DNA from: Isoetes taiwanensis
Lineage: Eukaryota; Streptophyta; Lycopodiopsida; Isoetales; Isoetaceae
Reading direction: 5' to 3'
Length of the DNA stretch: 64,000 nt
Assembly (NCBI GenBank): GCA_021234155.1
Contig: JAJEKV010000217.1
Coordinates: 500,001 to 564,000 of the forward strand
Shown here: positions 1-12,081 of the stretch, one piece after another
Layout of the letters: the number at the start of each line of letters is the position of its first letter
Position numbering within the stretch: position 1 is the stretch's first letter
Notes under the pieces: generated by a model
What the model saw: the letters and a program-made list of their open reading frames with translations, nothing else
Databases searched by the model: none
Told to the model about the DNA's origin: nothing
Made by a program: the position numbers and the translations under genes

Positions 1-48
1 ATTTATTTGTTGCAACAAGCCTCAAATAGGAAGACAAAATTATATTAA

Positions 49-1575
49 TCACTTCTTGCAAGCATTTAACAGTAGCTTAGCCATCTCAAGTGGATCACCA
101 CACTTCATATGCCGTCTCTCTCTCACAACTATATCAGAAGAAAGCCCTGCTGTTTTGAACACATCGACGACGCGAGCAATAGATGGGCGATCCATGTGCA
201 CCAGCTCTCTATCCATCATCATTTGGACCTTCATATGTTGGATGATGTCCAATGTGCTAGAGTATCGGTCGGTTGGGTTTATCTCAACACACAACCCCAT
301 AAGCCGCATTGCCTGGACAAAATCAAAGGAGCATCTAAGTAAATGTAGCCCGGGGAAATATATGTCAGATATCTCATGCCCCCATGATGCTTGGTCATCT
401 GATGATGATGTAAAAACTCTCTTCTCCCACCAAGGATATCGCACCGTTCCATCTTGTAGTGTATAACGGCTCTTCAATTTGGGCATTCGCTCCTTGCAAA
501 AAAAACGGAGGGCCGTGTCCCAATCACCAATAGCCACCCACACATTTGTAAGGGAGTCATCAAAATGGTGTTTGACCCTTTTGCAATTGAGCTTTGTGTG
601 TGTCCAACCTGGAGCGTGGATGGCATAGACTCCTTCTGCAAGAGCGAGAGCTATTTCTGGGACGTACTTATACACAAGTCTCATTTTGGCTTTCCACTCC
701 ACACTTATCTTCATATCAGCCCTTCTTGGAGCACTATGCATTGCATTTGACCATCTCCTATAAGAAGAGAATTGGCTCGGAAGATGGTCAAATAATTAGT
801 GCAAAGGTTCCTCCATTCATGAATGGCAAGACTACCATTGGTCCCCTGTGGCTCATCTCCACAAAAAGACCTCGGGGGCAAGTCCAAGAGGTGTGGCCAA
901 TCTTTGGACTTGGGCTCTTGAAACGGATATACTTGTCAGCCAACAACCATGATGCAGCTCTATCTTGGCCTCTCCACACAATGCCAGTATAATAGTCATC
1001 TTGATTAAAGTACAGGGTTCCCAAGATCTGGATTTGGTATATCTGGCAGTCTTGTTTACTACCAATGCACTTTACAACGTTCAAAGATCCACGGGAATGT
1101 TTGTCAATAAATGCAAACACATTTATCATGAGCATGTAATGATAATCTAGCCCCCCGCACCAATAGAGCTCCCACCATGGATAAGACTATCTAACTCCTT
1201 CACTGTTCATCATTGAGGCGCAAGCGGCCATCTTGTGATCTTTGCGTCGGACCTTTGCGCCGCCACGAATTAGCCCATCGTCCCACGTATGCCTCAGCAT
1301 AGGGGCTCATAAGTGGCACTTTATACTTAAGTAGCATCCTCAATTCTGGCTCAGGATTGCAAACCCAAGATTTCTCATCATATCTTCCAACTCAGACTCA
1401 TGCTCTAGCCACCTCCCACATAATTCAGACCGACATTCTTTCTCAAGCGATGCTACAAAAGCGGTTAATTCGATCATCGGTTTGCATATGTCGTTCCGGC
1501 CTCGGCCTGTGTGCATATTTGATTGATGAGGATCGCCCTAATTTCACTAAGCATCTCTGTCCTTACTGAGGCCAT
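49..1575 (-). CDS. Conserved uncharacterised element protein, left copy
   Basis: I do not recognise this family. The start codon at 1575 begins MASVRTEMLSEIR, and the stop codon is at 49. The N-terminal third is helical and charged, with coiled-coil character. A middle part contains DYYTGIVWRGQDRAASWLL. The last 230 residues (741-49) are fully open and contain WVAIGDWDTALRFF, DQASWGHEISDIYFPG and DRYSSTLDIIQHM. Frame breaks occur near 1475, around 1200 and at 741-788. The same gene stands at 60501-62035 with more breaks. Conservation between copies, and an open C-terminal frame here, support real coding. It is transcribed in the same direction as the promoter at 9224. It could be the second (tnpA-like) gene of the element or host cargo; nothing seen decides this. 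Confidence 0.6.
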
Positions 1576-1689
1576 TTTTATGCCTACAAACAAAACAAAA
1601 TAATGAATACAAAAGCCAAGCATGCACAAAGTAAATGCAACATAATACGACAATATAATCATTACTTATAACGCGCCCTATGGCGACTA

Positions 1690-2160
1690 ATACCTTATCC
1701 GATCCCCAAAGCAAGAAAAAAAAGAAGAAGAAACAAGAAAAACTAAATCGGTTAGATTAGGGTATTCAGACCCAAGGTCAATTTACATTCGTATTACTAG
1801 TTAATTAGTTAGCAGATAGTCCCGAAATTTAGTTAACTTTTTTAACAAAAAACACTACCTAAACTTATCTTAAGCACATTGTTGGATTAGTTAGCAAAAT
1901 TAACTAAAAATTAACTAAATTAGAAATTAGCACTATAGAGGTCACTTTAAGTTTAGTTAATTGTGCTTATACTTTTTTATGCCTTTGGCTAACTTAACTA
2001 GACATGTTCGAAATAATTTAGTTAATTAGTTAAGTTATTTTTTTACCAAAGCTTTTAGTGCGAATTAGTACTACATTAAGTTAGCCTAACCTTTTTTTTT
2101 TAACTAGCATCGGTGTGAAGGGAATCATCCGCCATCGTTAACTTAACCTAGCCCTAGCTA
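1690..2160. repeat. AT-rich block of TTAGTTAA-type words
   Basis: About 470 bases rich in interleaved TTAGTTAA, TTAACTAA and AATTAACTAA words, so both strands look alike. It is mirrored at 59880-60360 and lies upstream of the conserved gene. It may be promoter, intron or spacer. No open frame of note. Confidence 0.7.
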
Positions 2161-2339
2161 CCTCTAGCTAAAACTGACAATAAACGTGAACTAAGGCCCG
2201 AACACCTGTCTCTTTGGCGACCTGGAATGACTTGGAGGCGGTGCAAAATTTTAGCCTGCGGGCACTTGGGGTGAAACCTTCGGGTCCCCTATCGGATTGG
2301 CTGCAGAAACCGGATTCTTCTTTGCTTTGGCGACCAGCC

Positions 2340-2770
2340 CTTGATAGACACATCGTCTACTTTCAGAAAGTGGTTAATATGGGTGATGCTCGGCTCCCGC
2401 ACCTGGCTCGCGGTGGAGCCGACCATGTCCTTGCCGTAGCCACATCTACCTAAGAATGAGAAGAAAAGTGGACTTGGACCCGGACACCTAGTCCTCTCCA
2501 TGCAAGGTGGAGCCGACCGTGCCCTTGAACAAGCCACTACAATTTTATTTTAAACCTAAAAAAATAACAAGTGGGCGGAAGTGGACTTGAACCCGGTACG
2601 TGGTCCTCTCCACTCTAGGTAGAGCCGACCGTGCCCTTGAATAAGCCACTCATTAACCGTGGAAACATTTATGATTGTAGTGAAAGTGGACTTCGAACTC
2701 GGGTACATGGTCCTCCCACTCTAGGTGGAGCCTAATTGCTCGTGCCCTTGAACAAAGCCACTCCATCAAT
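2340..2770. repeat. Four tandem short hairpin units (72-nt type), left copy
   Basis: Four units spaced about 100 bases apart. Each has a CTCCAC / GTGGAG hairpin with a changing 4-7 base loop, flanked by an outer pair of the type AGTGG...CCACT and a GGTTCAAGTCC word that matches a pol III box B. On this strand they read inverted (AAGTGGACTT ... AGCCACT). Mirrored at 59465-59860; related units occur at 39560-39840. They are not tRNAs, because the box B-like word lies too close to the 3' end for a T arm plus acceptor stem. Confidence 0.7.
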
Positions 2771-2889
2771 TTTTTAACCTACTTAAAACTATAAAATAAA
2801 ATGCAAGTGCGATCAACTACTTACCAAAAGAAGGACGCACGGTACAAGATCTGCATCGGGTCCAAATCAGTAATAGAAAGGCTTCATAT

Positions 2890-3715
2890 GAAGTAACAAA
2901 GCATTAGAAGAATAAGAACAAAGAAAAAAAAGATCAAGAAGAAAGAAAGGAAAAAAAAGGGGGGGGGATAGAAAACAAGAGATAGAAATAAAACAAGAGA
3001 AAGAAATAAGAGAATAGAAAGGAAGAAATAAGGATAGAATAGAGAAGAAATAAGAGAAGAAACAAGAAAGAATGAAGAAAAAATAAGAGGAAATAAAGAG
3101 AAGGAAGGGAATAGAATGGAAGGAAGAAATATGGGAAGGAAAAGAAAAGGATCGAATGGAAAGTGAGGAAGAAATGTGAAGAATAAGAAACAAATGAAGA
3201 ATGAAGAAATGAAATTAAAAAAGAATGAAGAATAAGAAATGAAAAAAAAAAAGAAGAATAAGGAAGGGAAGAGAAGAAAGAAATGAAGGAAGGGAGGGGA
3301 AAGAATGAGGAATGAGAAAGCATGAGAAAGAATAGAAATGAGAAACAAATGAGAAAGCATGAGAAAGAAATGAGAAAGCATAAGAAAGAAATGAGAAAGC
3401 AAGAAATGAGAAAGAATGAGGAAGAATGAGAAAGAGTGAAGAATAAAGAATGAGAAAGCATGAGGAAGAAAAGAAATGAGAAAGAATGAGGAAGAAAGAA
3501 TGAGAAAGATGAGAAAGAAATGAGGAAAGAAGAAATATGGGAAGAAAGAATGAGGAAAGAATGAAGCATGGAAGAAGGAGGAAGAATGAGGAAGAAATGA
3601 AGCATGAGGAAGAAAGAAGGAGGAAGAATGAATGAGGCATGGAAGAATGGGAAGAAAAAAAATCAAGAACAAAGAAGAAGAGGAAGGAAAGGAAACCAAA
3701 AAAGAGGAAGGTTGG
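2890..3715. repeat. Long polypurine tract (A/G on plus strand)
   Basis: About 820 bases almost wholly A and G, built from AAGAAATGAGAAAG and GGAAGAATGAG variants. The mirror copy at 58490-59345 is pyrimidine on the plus strand. Long Phe/Ser/Leu open frames on the minus strand are by-products of the composition. Such tracts can form triplex DNA or stable R-loops. Confidence 0.9.
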
Positions 3716-3859
3716 GCATGCACCATTCAATCCAAAAACCTATTCAATCTAAAAACATGATATACTAACCTTAGAATAGTTGTTTGCGGTAGATCAGGGT
3801 ACTAGCCGCTGATGGCCCAAGAACCTCAAGAAGTAGGGAAAAAAAGTTCATGGAAAAGC

Positions 3860-4015
3860 CGGCCGCCCGCGGGTTCAAAATTACAGGCGTCGCGATGCGG
3901 CGTCCACGCGCATATGCGACGTTATTTCACCAGATAACACGGTTTTACGCCGCATCACGGCGTCCCCGACGTATTTTGTTATAGCGGCGTTATTTTTTGC
4001 ATTTTTTAATGTGAT
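3860..4015. repeat. Palindromic GCGTCGC / GCATATGC patch, left copy
   Basis: Clustered GGCGTCGCGATGCGGCGTCC, GCATATGCGACGT and CGCCGCATCACGGCG words followed by TTTTGTTATAGCGGCG. The inverse, CGCCGCTATAACAAAATACG, resembles the start of plant CACTA ends. The same patch occurs at 58140-58290, and a relative at 42710-42830. It may be an old nested element end. Confidence 0.55.
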
Positions 4016-4059
4016 GCTCATTAAAGTTTGTCCCTAGGCTTATTTGAGCGGTCCCGAGG

Positions 4060-4760
4060 CATGCATGCGATCAATCACATTCGGATTCTATTACTACCAA
4101 ATAAAATTTTAGTGGCTTAAATATATCTACGAGCGTGAAGTTGGTTTTCCAAATATCGTCATGAAAAGAACAATTATTTGTATGAGCGAAGTCGAATCGC
4201 CGTTCTGAGGGGCCTGCCGCCCAGACGCCCAGCGTTTTTTGTGTTCTCCGGACCAATCTTGGATTTTTGGTCCTGCCGAGCTGGATCCTTGAAGCGGAGG
4301 ATTCAGCGGCCGGATATATAGGGAGGCGAGCCGGAGGGTGTTCATTAGCATCAGCCCCCGAGGGGGCGGTGCCAGGACAGGCTGCCTCGAGAACTTTTTG
4401 GGGTCCGTCTCCTGGGGACGGGACTCTCCCCTCTACTGAGGTGGCCGTTCAAAGTCCTCGCCTTGTTTGACTTGGGGGAAGGGTGCAGTCATGCTTGCCC
4501 AACTCTTGGCCGCCGGACCGTTCTAACCCCAACGCTTGGAGTCGGACCTTATCAGAAAATTTTGGAAATTTTCCGTATCTTTGGTGATGACCATGGAAGC
4601 CCAGTGACCAAAAACCATAATTTAATTCCATGACATGCATTAACTTCTGAATTTATGAACCATAAATGCAATAAAATGCATAACTAAAAGAGTGTGCATC
4701 GAAAAAAGGCGAGTCTTTGACCAGGGGGACAACAAGGCGGTGCGGACACATTAAAAAAAT
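4060..4760. repeat. Diverged edge unit of the 1.1-kb array, left copy
   Basis: Shares parts of the 1.1-kb unit (the segment beside TTATGAACCATAAATGC, and a GC-rich part with TTGACTTGGGGAAGG) but is clearly older than the units beside it. Its mirror is 57540-58110. No gene seen. Confidence 0.6.
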
Positions 4761-4959
4761 TTCCACTTGGAAACTATGAAGCAATCTTTCATCAAGGTAC
4801 AATTGTTTACGAGAAACAAAACAGATTCATTACAAGTTAGTTATGCCATCCATGTCAAATAGCTTTAAGGAGCGGATCCCGTTGAGCACTTGGGGGGCAT
4901 TCTCTCTATCCATACGCCTTGATACTGAAACACAACCATCATCACAAGCCAATGGACTC

Positions 4960-7900
4960 AGAACGTCGACAATTTCGAAAAGGGTGGGTGTCTTTGGAGA
5001 TGGATTAGAATCTGGTGGCAAAAAATCAGAATTTATTTTCGCATACAATGCATTAATTGCGAATTTATGAATGTCTTGCCATCGCAAAAGCCCCAGACTT
5101 CTACTTGCCACATCGGGAGGAGAACAGGCCCAAACTCGCTCGAAAATCCCCCCAAAGCTGCTTGCCCGAATTTCCTCTCCCTAAGGCCACGGGGGCCGGA
5201 CGGGCAACCTCCCCTCCGGAATCGCGATTTGGCTCACGCCAATGGACTCGAAACGTCGACATTGCCACGGGGACCAAGTTTCCGCGGGCCGAAGACCAAA
5301 CTTCGGCCCCCAAAGCGCAAACCCTTCTAGAACAGGACAACTCACGGGGTTTACGTTTGAGGCCCTCTCCTTGTCGATTTGGCGGGACCTTAATAGGTGT
5401 TTTGGCGTGGAGTGGGGGGTGTTGACGCCAAGGCGGGGACCCTAAAATCCCGGAAGTTGCTTGCCCGAAATTGAGTTCATTACAAGTTAATTATGCCATC
5501 CATGTCAAATAGCTTTAGGGGCAAATCCGTTGAACAAGGGCATTCTCTCTATCCATATGCCTTGATCTTTGAAACACAACCATCATCACAAGCAACCAAA
5601 TCTAAACCCCCAACCCGCGGTAGTCTTTTGCTTTTTCGTAATCATTTATCTTCATTCTAGTAGTTATGATGCTTTTCTCGTAATCATTTATCTTCATTCT
5701 AATAGTTATGATGCTTATATTCTCAATGCAATCTTAGACCAAGTATAACGTCCAATGAGCCAAGGTCAACCCCAAGTACAACGATCCCACAAAACTCCAT
5801 TCCTTTGACCTTAGCTAACCCTTTGACCTAGACCTTCTCCGAAAATTTGAAAATTGGGTCGTGAAATGGAGATGGATTAGGAATCCAGTGGCAAAAAATC
5901 AGAATTTATTTTCGTACAATGCATTAATTTAATTAATTTATGAATGTCTTGCCCTTTGCCAAAAGCCCCCGACTTCTACTGCTTGCCACATCGGAGGAGG
6001 ACAGGCCAAAACTCTGCTCCGTCGGTTCCCCTTGCTGAGGAAGTATCCTCGGTGCGGCTTCTCGGCCGGTCCCAAGTGCAATAGACCAAGTCTCGCCCCC
6101 AAAACGCAAACCCTTCTAGAACCTAGCAACCCACGGGGTTTACGTTTTGGAGGCTCTCCTTGTCGATTCGGCGGGACCTTTGCGCCGTGACTTGACGATG
6201 GAGTGGGGGTGTTGAGCGAGAGCACGGACCCTAAAAATCCCCCGAAGCTGCTTGCCCAATTTCCTCTCCCCAAGGCCACGGGGCCGGAGGGCAACCTCCC
6301 CCTCCGAATGTGATTTGGCTCTGCCAATGGACTCCAGAACATCGACATTTCCACAGGGACCAAGTTTCCGTGGCAGAAGACCACCCGACCTTTTGTTAAG
6401 CGGCCAAAGTAGCTCACTTCCATCACACTCGTAGTCAATTGGTTTAGGATGTGGATGCGGGATCTTGTCGTGGAGGCGTCAAGTGTTTCTTTCTTTTGCA
6501 AAACCGACCTTGTAACTTGCTCCCTAGGGTAATTTCTGCCATTGAAGTTGATTTTCCGATTTGCCATAGAAAAGAACCTCCCGGTGCGAGCGACAAGATG
6601 TCTGCGGTTTCTACAAGGGCGGACCTCGGGGGCGCTTGCGGTTTGACAAGTTCTCGGGACCCGATCTGGAATCTTTTGGGCCTTCGAAGAGGGGCCTGAG
6701 CGGAGGATCAACGGTCGGATGGGGAACCGGGGCTCCGGGAGGGTGGTCATTAGCGTCTGACCCGGGTGTTGGGGAAGGGCTGCCTCGGGAACTTTTTGGA
6801 TCCCGCCTCTTGGGGTTGGGACTCTCCCCTCTTGTGAGGGATTCCTTCAAGGTCCTGGCCTCGTTTGACTTGGGGAAGGGTGCCAGCTCGGTTGCCACTG
6901 CAGCGGGCTGCCGGACCGCTCTAATGCTAACCTTTTACCTAGACCTTCTCCAGAAAATTTGAAAATTGGGCTGTGTGTTTGGAGATGAATTAGGAATCCA
7001 GCTGGCAAAAAATCAGAATTTATTTTCGAACAATGCATTAATTGCTAATTTATGAATGTCTTGCCCGGGGGACAAAAGCCCCGACTTCTACTTGCAACAT
7101 CGGAGGAGGACAGGCCCAAACTCCGCTCCGTCGGGCCCCCTTGCTCCGTATTCTTGAGTTGCGGCTTCTCGGCCAGGTCCCAAGTGCAACAGACCAAGTC
7201 TCGCCCCCAAAACCAAACCCTTCTAGAACACGGCAACCCACGGGGGTTTATGATTTGGAGGCCCTCTCCTTGTGATTCGTAGGGACCTTGCGCCGTGACT
7301 TGACGTGGAGTCGGGGTGTTGGCCCTTGAGCACGGACCCTAAAATCCCCCCGGAAGCTGCTTGCCCCGAATTTCCTCTCCCTAAGGCCCTGGGGACGGAC
7401 GGGTGACCTCCCCTCTCTGGAACCACGATTTGGCTCTGCCAATAGACTCAGAACGTCGACATTGCTCTAGGGACCAAGTTCTGTGGCCAGAAGACCAAAA
7501 CTCGGCCCCCAAAACGAAAACCCTTCTAGAACCTGGCAACTCACAGGGTTTACGTTTTGGAGGCCCTCTCCTTGTCAGATTTGGCCGGGATCTTGCGGCG
7601 TGTCTTGACGTGGAGTGAGGGTGTTGACGCCAGAGCGGGGACCCTAAAATTCCCCCGGAAGCTGCTTGCCCCAAATTCAGTTCATGACAAGTTAATTATG
7701 CCATCCATATCAAATAGCTTTAGGGAGCAGTCCGTTGAACAAGGGCATTGTCTCTATCCATATGCCTTGATACTGAAACACAACCATCATCACAAGCAAC
7801 CAAATCTAAACCCCCCCCCCTCGCTTTTCTGTAATTATTTATCTTCATTCTAGTAGTTATGATGCTTTTCTGTAATCATTTATCTTTAATAGTTATGATG

Positions 7901-9085
7901 CTTATATTCTCAATGCAATCTTAGACCAAGTATAACGTCCAGCCAGCCAAGGTCAACCCCAAGTACAACGATCCCACAAACTCCATTCCTTTGACCTTAG
8001 CTGACCCTTTGACCTAGACCTTCTCCGAAAATTCGAAAATTGGGTCGTGTCTTTGGAGATGAATTAGGAATCCGGTGGCAAAAAATCAGAATTTATTTTT
8101 TGTACAATGCATTAATTTTAATTTATGAATGTCTTGCCACTGCAAAAGCGCCCCCCGACTTCTAATTGCCACATCGGGAGGAGGACAGGCCCAAACTCCG
8201 CTCCGTCAGTTCCCCTTGCTCCATATTCTCGGCTGCAGTGGCCAGGTCCCAAGTGCAATAGACCAAGTCTCGGCCCCCAAAGCGCCAAACCCTTCTAGAA
8301 CACGGCAGCCCACGGGGTTTACGTTTTAGAGGCCCTCTCCTTGTCGGTCGGTAGGGACCTTGCGCCCGTGACTTGGCGTGGAGTGGGGGGTGTTGGCCTT
8401 GAGCACGGACCCTAAAATCCCGGGCTGCTTGCCCCGAATTTCCCTCCCAAGGCCTTGGGGCCGGACGGCGACCTCCCCTCTCCGAAATCGCGATTTGGCT
8501 CACGCCAATGGACTCGAAACGTCGACATTGCCACGGGGACCAAGTTAAAGTAGCGGAAGACCACCCGACCTCCAAGAAGCGCCAAAGTAGCTCACTTCCA
8601 TCACACTCGTAGTCAATTGGCCTAGGATGTGGATGCGGGATCTTGTCGTGGAGGCGTGAGTGTTCTTTCTTTTGCAAAACCGACCTTGTAACTTGCTCCC
8701 TAGGGTAATTTAAGCCATTAGGACGATTTGGCAGGGTCGATCCGCCATTCGGAGCCTCCCGGTGCCGAGCGACAAAAAACACTGCTGCGGTTTCTACAAG
8801 GCCGACCTCGGGGCGGCCCTTGGTTTGACAAGTTCTCGGACCCGATCTGGAATCTTTTGGGCCTTCGAAGAGGGGCCCCCTGAAGCGGAGGATCCAACGG
8901 GGGATAGGGGGATCGGGCTCGGGAGGGTGGTCATTAAGCGTCTGCGCCCCCAGGGGCGCTGCCCGGGAAAGGGCTGCCTCGGGAACTTTTTTGGATCCCG
9001 CCTCTTGGGGTCCGGACTCTCCCCTCTTGTGAGGGATCCCTGCAAGGTCCTGGCCTCGTTTGACTTGGGGAAGGGTGCCAGCTCG
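4960..9085. repeat. Array of about 1.1-kb tandem repeats, left copy (4 units)
   Basis: The marker TGAATGTCTTGCC falls at about 5075, 5948, 7060 and 8133, giving spacings of 873, 1112 and 1073 bases. Two unit types alternate. One carries the inverse of CAAAGGAATGGAGTTTGTGG and ATCATAACTATTAGAATG; the other carries the inverse of GTGATGGAAGTGAGCTACTT. Units contain internal subrepeats of about 330 bases around CTAGAAGGGTTT. Open frames on both strands exist but do not keep one frame between units, so I read this as satellite-like DNA. It joins the promoter/exon segment abruptly at about 9085. Confidence 0.85.
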
Positions 9086-9245
9086 GTTGATCATGCCGAT
9101 GACCATGGCGATCCATGTAGGGCAGCAACAAGTATAAGATATGGTTAAAAAGAAGAACACCAAAGGCGCTAGGCTGGAAGAGGAGCGAAAGAAAATAACA
9201 ATGAAGGCCGAGAAAGAGTTGCTTATATAGAAATCTTTAACGTCG
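9085..9245 (-). promoter_or_regulatory. Promoter and first exon, left copy
   Basis: On the minus strand a TATA box (CTATATAAG, 9221-9229) is followed by a leader and an ATG (9117-9115) that opens MDRHGHRHDQP. The right copy has the same TATA, leader and start at 39245-39363. After about 13 codons this copy runs straight into the 1.1-kb repeat array, so any transcript would enter the array rather than the SET and transposase genes. Confidence 0.6.
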
Positions 9246-9830
9246 CATGCGACGTCACGTCGCAGCCGACGTATTATCAATGGTCACCTGCCAGGTCACC
9301 TACGACTTGGCGATTACCGCGTGGTAAAATACGTCTGGGCGTGTCATAATGTTCAGACGCCCACGTCGCATGCGATGTATAGTCAACGGTCAAAATCCAG
9401 GTCACATGCGACCGGCGATTCTGCGATGGCGTGTCGCCGTTCAGATGCGCCCACGCCGCATCGCGACGTATATAGTCAGCGGTCAAAATCCGGGTCACAT
9501 GCGACCGGCAAAGACCCGTGGCAAATGCGCGACCGACATGTCATGCGTTACATGCATACGTCACGTCACGAATTTATAGTCAACGGTCAAAATCAAGTCA
9601 CATTCGACCCTAGCGATTACTTTCGTGGCAAAATCATCATGGCGTGTCATATGTTAAAGACGCCATGTCGCATGCGACGTATAGTCAACGGTCAAAATCC
9701 AGGTCACATGCGACCTGGCAGTACACGTGGCAAATACGTACTGACGCGTCTTACGTTCTGTAATGTCACGTGACGTCGCATGCGACATCTATCTGGCGTG
9801 ACATTTGTCATGACATTTGTCGTGACGATG
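9245..9830. repeat. Palindromic subterminal-type array, left copy
   Basis: At least four units of about 100 bases, each with ATAGTCAACGGTCAAAATC followed by GGTCACATGCGACC (9378, 9474, 9577, 9681). Between them stand GTCGCATGCGAC palindromes (about 9243, 9364, 9667, 9774). Mirrored at 38960-39245. It lies directly upstream of a TATA box, as expected for CACTA subterminal repeats that bind the element's own protein. Confidence 0.75.
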
Positions 9831-9929
9831 CCAGGTGGTTCGGGAAGTTCCTCGGAACCCTTGTAACCTGCTGGACAAAATCCAGATTTAGCTGGATAGA
9901 TTTGAAATGGTAGGAAGAGATCTGGCTGA

Positions 9930-11900
9930 AAATTAGAGGTTCTCTTGGTATTTCCGGATGAACCCCAGGCCTCCGTGTTGGAGCTTCTTAGGGATAGGTA
10001 TGGGATTTGTCGAATGATCTTTGATTAAGCCTAGAAAATTTTCCGAACCAACGTTTTTTAGGCAAATTTTGATCAGACGCTTTGACACATGGGACATTAA
10101 TGCCTTGGATTTGCAAGGAGTCGTCAGAAGCAGTTCTCCCACTATGCTGGACACCAAATTCCTCATTCAGATTGCATTTTGTTGCTTCTCTAAAGATGTT
10201 GGACTGAGGATATGGGAGTCCCACTTTTTGACTACCCAATCTTCTCGTTGTAGAAATTCTAGGGGTAAATCCATATGTCATTTCTAATTCCTTCTTTTTT
10301 TCTCTTTCTCTGGATCAACCAGAAGCTAAATTATGAGCTCAAAAAATTCTGGATCAACCAGGAGCTAATCTGAGCTCAAAACTACCATATTAGTTATATC
10401 AAAAGATAGAATTTAAGTTGCTTCAATACCAAATATCGACTCCAAACAGCCTGAAAACTTTACGCAAAAAACATTTGCATCCTGCATCAACGATTAGAGC
10501 AATCAGAAACCCAAAACCCGATTCTTTACCTTGTTCATACATAAGCTCCTCCATCTCCAACTCCATGTCCATCACTAAATTCATCTGCTTTTTCAAAATA
10601 CTCATAGCACAAATAGGCCTATATAAATTAAAACAAGCAATATTATTGTCATATTCTTATTCATCGTGGCATTCATCTTCTTGATATCCATCCTGATCAT
10701 ATTCATCTTCATATTTTTATCTTCAAATTCCATTTTGAAAAACTGATTTCAGAAATCTATATCATATCATATATCCAGTTTTTTGTATTCTACATCATGC
10801 TTATATACATAAGGCAGTGTCTCAAAAATTCTGGATCAACTAGAAGCTAAATTCTGAGCTCAAAAAATTCTGGATCAACCAGGAGCTAATCTGAGCTCAA
10901 AACTACCATATTAGTTATATCAAAAGATAGAATTTAAGTTGCTTCAATACCAAATATCGACTCCAAACAGCCTGAAAACTTTCTGCAAAGGGCTGTTGCA
11001 TCCACGCATCAACAACGTAATTTCAAACACCGTGAAGGATCCCTTCGCCCGGTGATGTAAAATTTTTTACCTTGGATATCTCTCTCAAAGCGAAACCACA
11101 TCATTCACGCAAATTCTACGCCTTGACAAACTGCTCCGACCTTTTGTGAAGCCATAACTGCGAACTATCCCAATACTTGATATCTAAATTTCCACATGCA
11201 TTGATTTTCATCTATAAGCGAAGCATCTTACGTTTTTTTTTTCTCCACAATTCCATCGCAAGGCAAATGTGCTAGCCTGCGTTGATTTTTGGAATGACAA
11301 ACTGTTCAATCTTCCAACATCAACTGCGAGTAAGGATTTTATCAAACATGTGAAGCTGTATAAGTAGGAAAGAAATGATTCGTGGGACTTGGTGAAGGGC
11401 CCTTCACTAAAAAGCAAGGAATATGTTCCAATTCCACTTTCCATGTATGGATCTAGAAACAAGGCCATCAACAGGTGTAGCCACATAGTATCTCGGCTTT
11501 TCAAAATCCTCATCAATGGGAATTCGGCTTCATATGGAACTTGTGCAATTGAAAGCATAAATTCCTCCACCATCATATATCACAAAATCATCCGTTTGGC
11601 GGTGTAAAGTTGCAAGTTCAAGCATTGCTGCTGATTCCAACCTTGATGTTGATCTTTCAACTTCCATAGTGCCATTAGAATTACTTGTATACTGAAAGAT
11701 GAGATTTTAGATCATAACCTTCTTCCCCTTGTATTGACGTATCCATATGTGCTTCTTTGGTTTGCTGATATAGTTCCAGACAATGTTTTTCCAGCTCTTG
11801 CAAGCTCTCAAAGCCCCCAAAAAAACCATTTTTCCGCAGTTCGGTTTCTGAAGAGTCTAGATGAAGGAGGTAATTCAGACGTCGCAAACCCACGTCGCTA
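9930..11900 (-). pseudogene. Unrecognised multi-exon gene, left copy
   Basis: Several minus-strand coding blocks are conserved with the right copy. In reading order: 11893-11690 (FESLQELEKHCLELYQQTKE), 11600-11440 (DDFVIYDGGGIY, DEDFEKPRYYVATP, SRSIHGKW), 11330-11210 (AMELWRKK), 11160-11000 (KRSEQFVKA), 10605-10423 (an acidic helical stretch ending FRLFGVDIWY) and 10281-9990 (TYGFTPRISTTRRLGSQK, NIFREATKC). I recognise no family. Stops and shifts between blocks may be introns, decay or base-calling damage. The copy at 35480-38760 has a 1.5-kb insertion between the HGKW and AMELW blocks. Coding is supported by amino-acid conservation between copies, but the product is unknown. Confidence 0.45.
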
Positions 11901-12081
11901 AATGACCATTCTCTTTCACATCTAGAGATAAGATTACTTCCAGAAAGACCTAATGAAGCCGCATTGATATGGACAGATCAATCAGTCAATAATCAATAAA
12001 TCCCTTTTGCCGGGGATGTTTTAGAATTAAAGCTATGTTTCAGAATTCGCCATCGCCCTAAACCTAGAATCCGCCAATCGC

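Noticed and set aside
2867-3730. Phe/Ser/Leu-rich frames of up to 280 codons (also 58481-59422)
   Set aside because: Pure pyrimidine strands have few stop codons; these are composition artefacts.
5057-9280. Long minus-strand frames of 270 and 372 codons in the left array
   Set aside because: They cross repeat-unit borders and match right-array sequence in other frames. The open length follows from GC content.
9930-11900. The unknown gene as the N-terminal part of the SNF2 helicase
   Set aside because: It lies on the opposite strand to the helicase fragment in both copies, and none of its blocks match helicase motifs.
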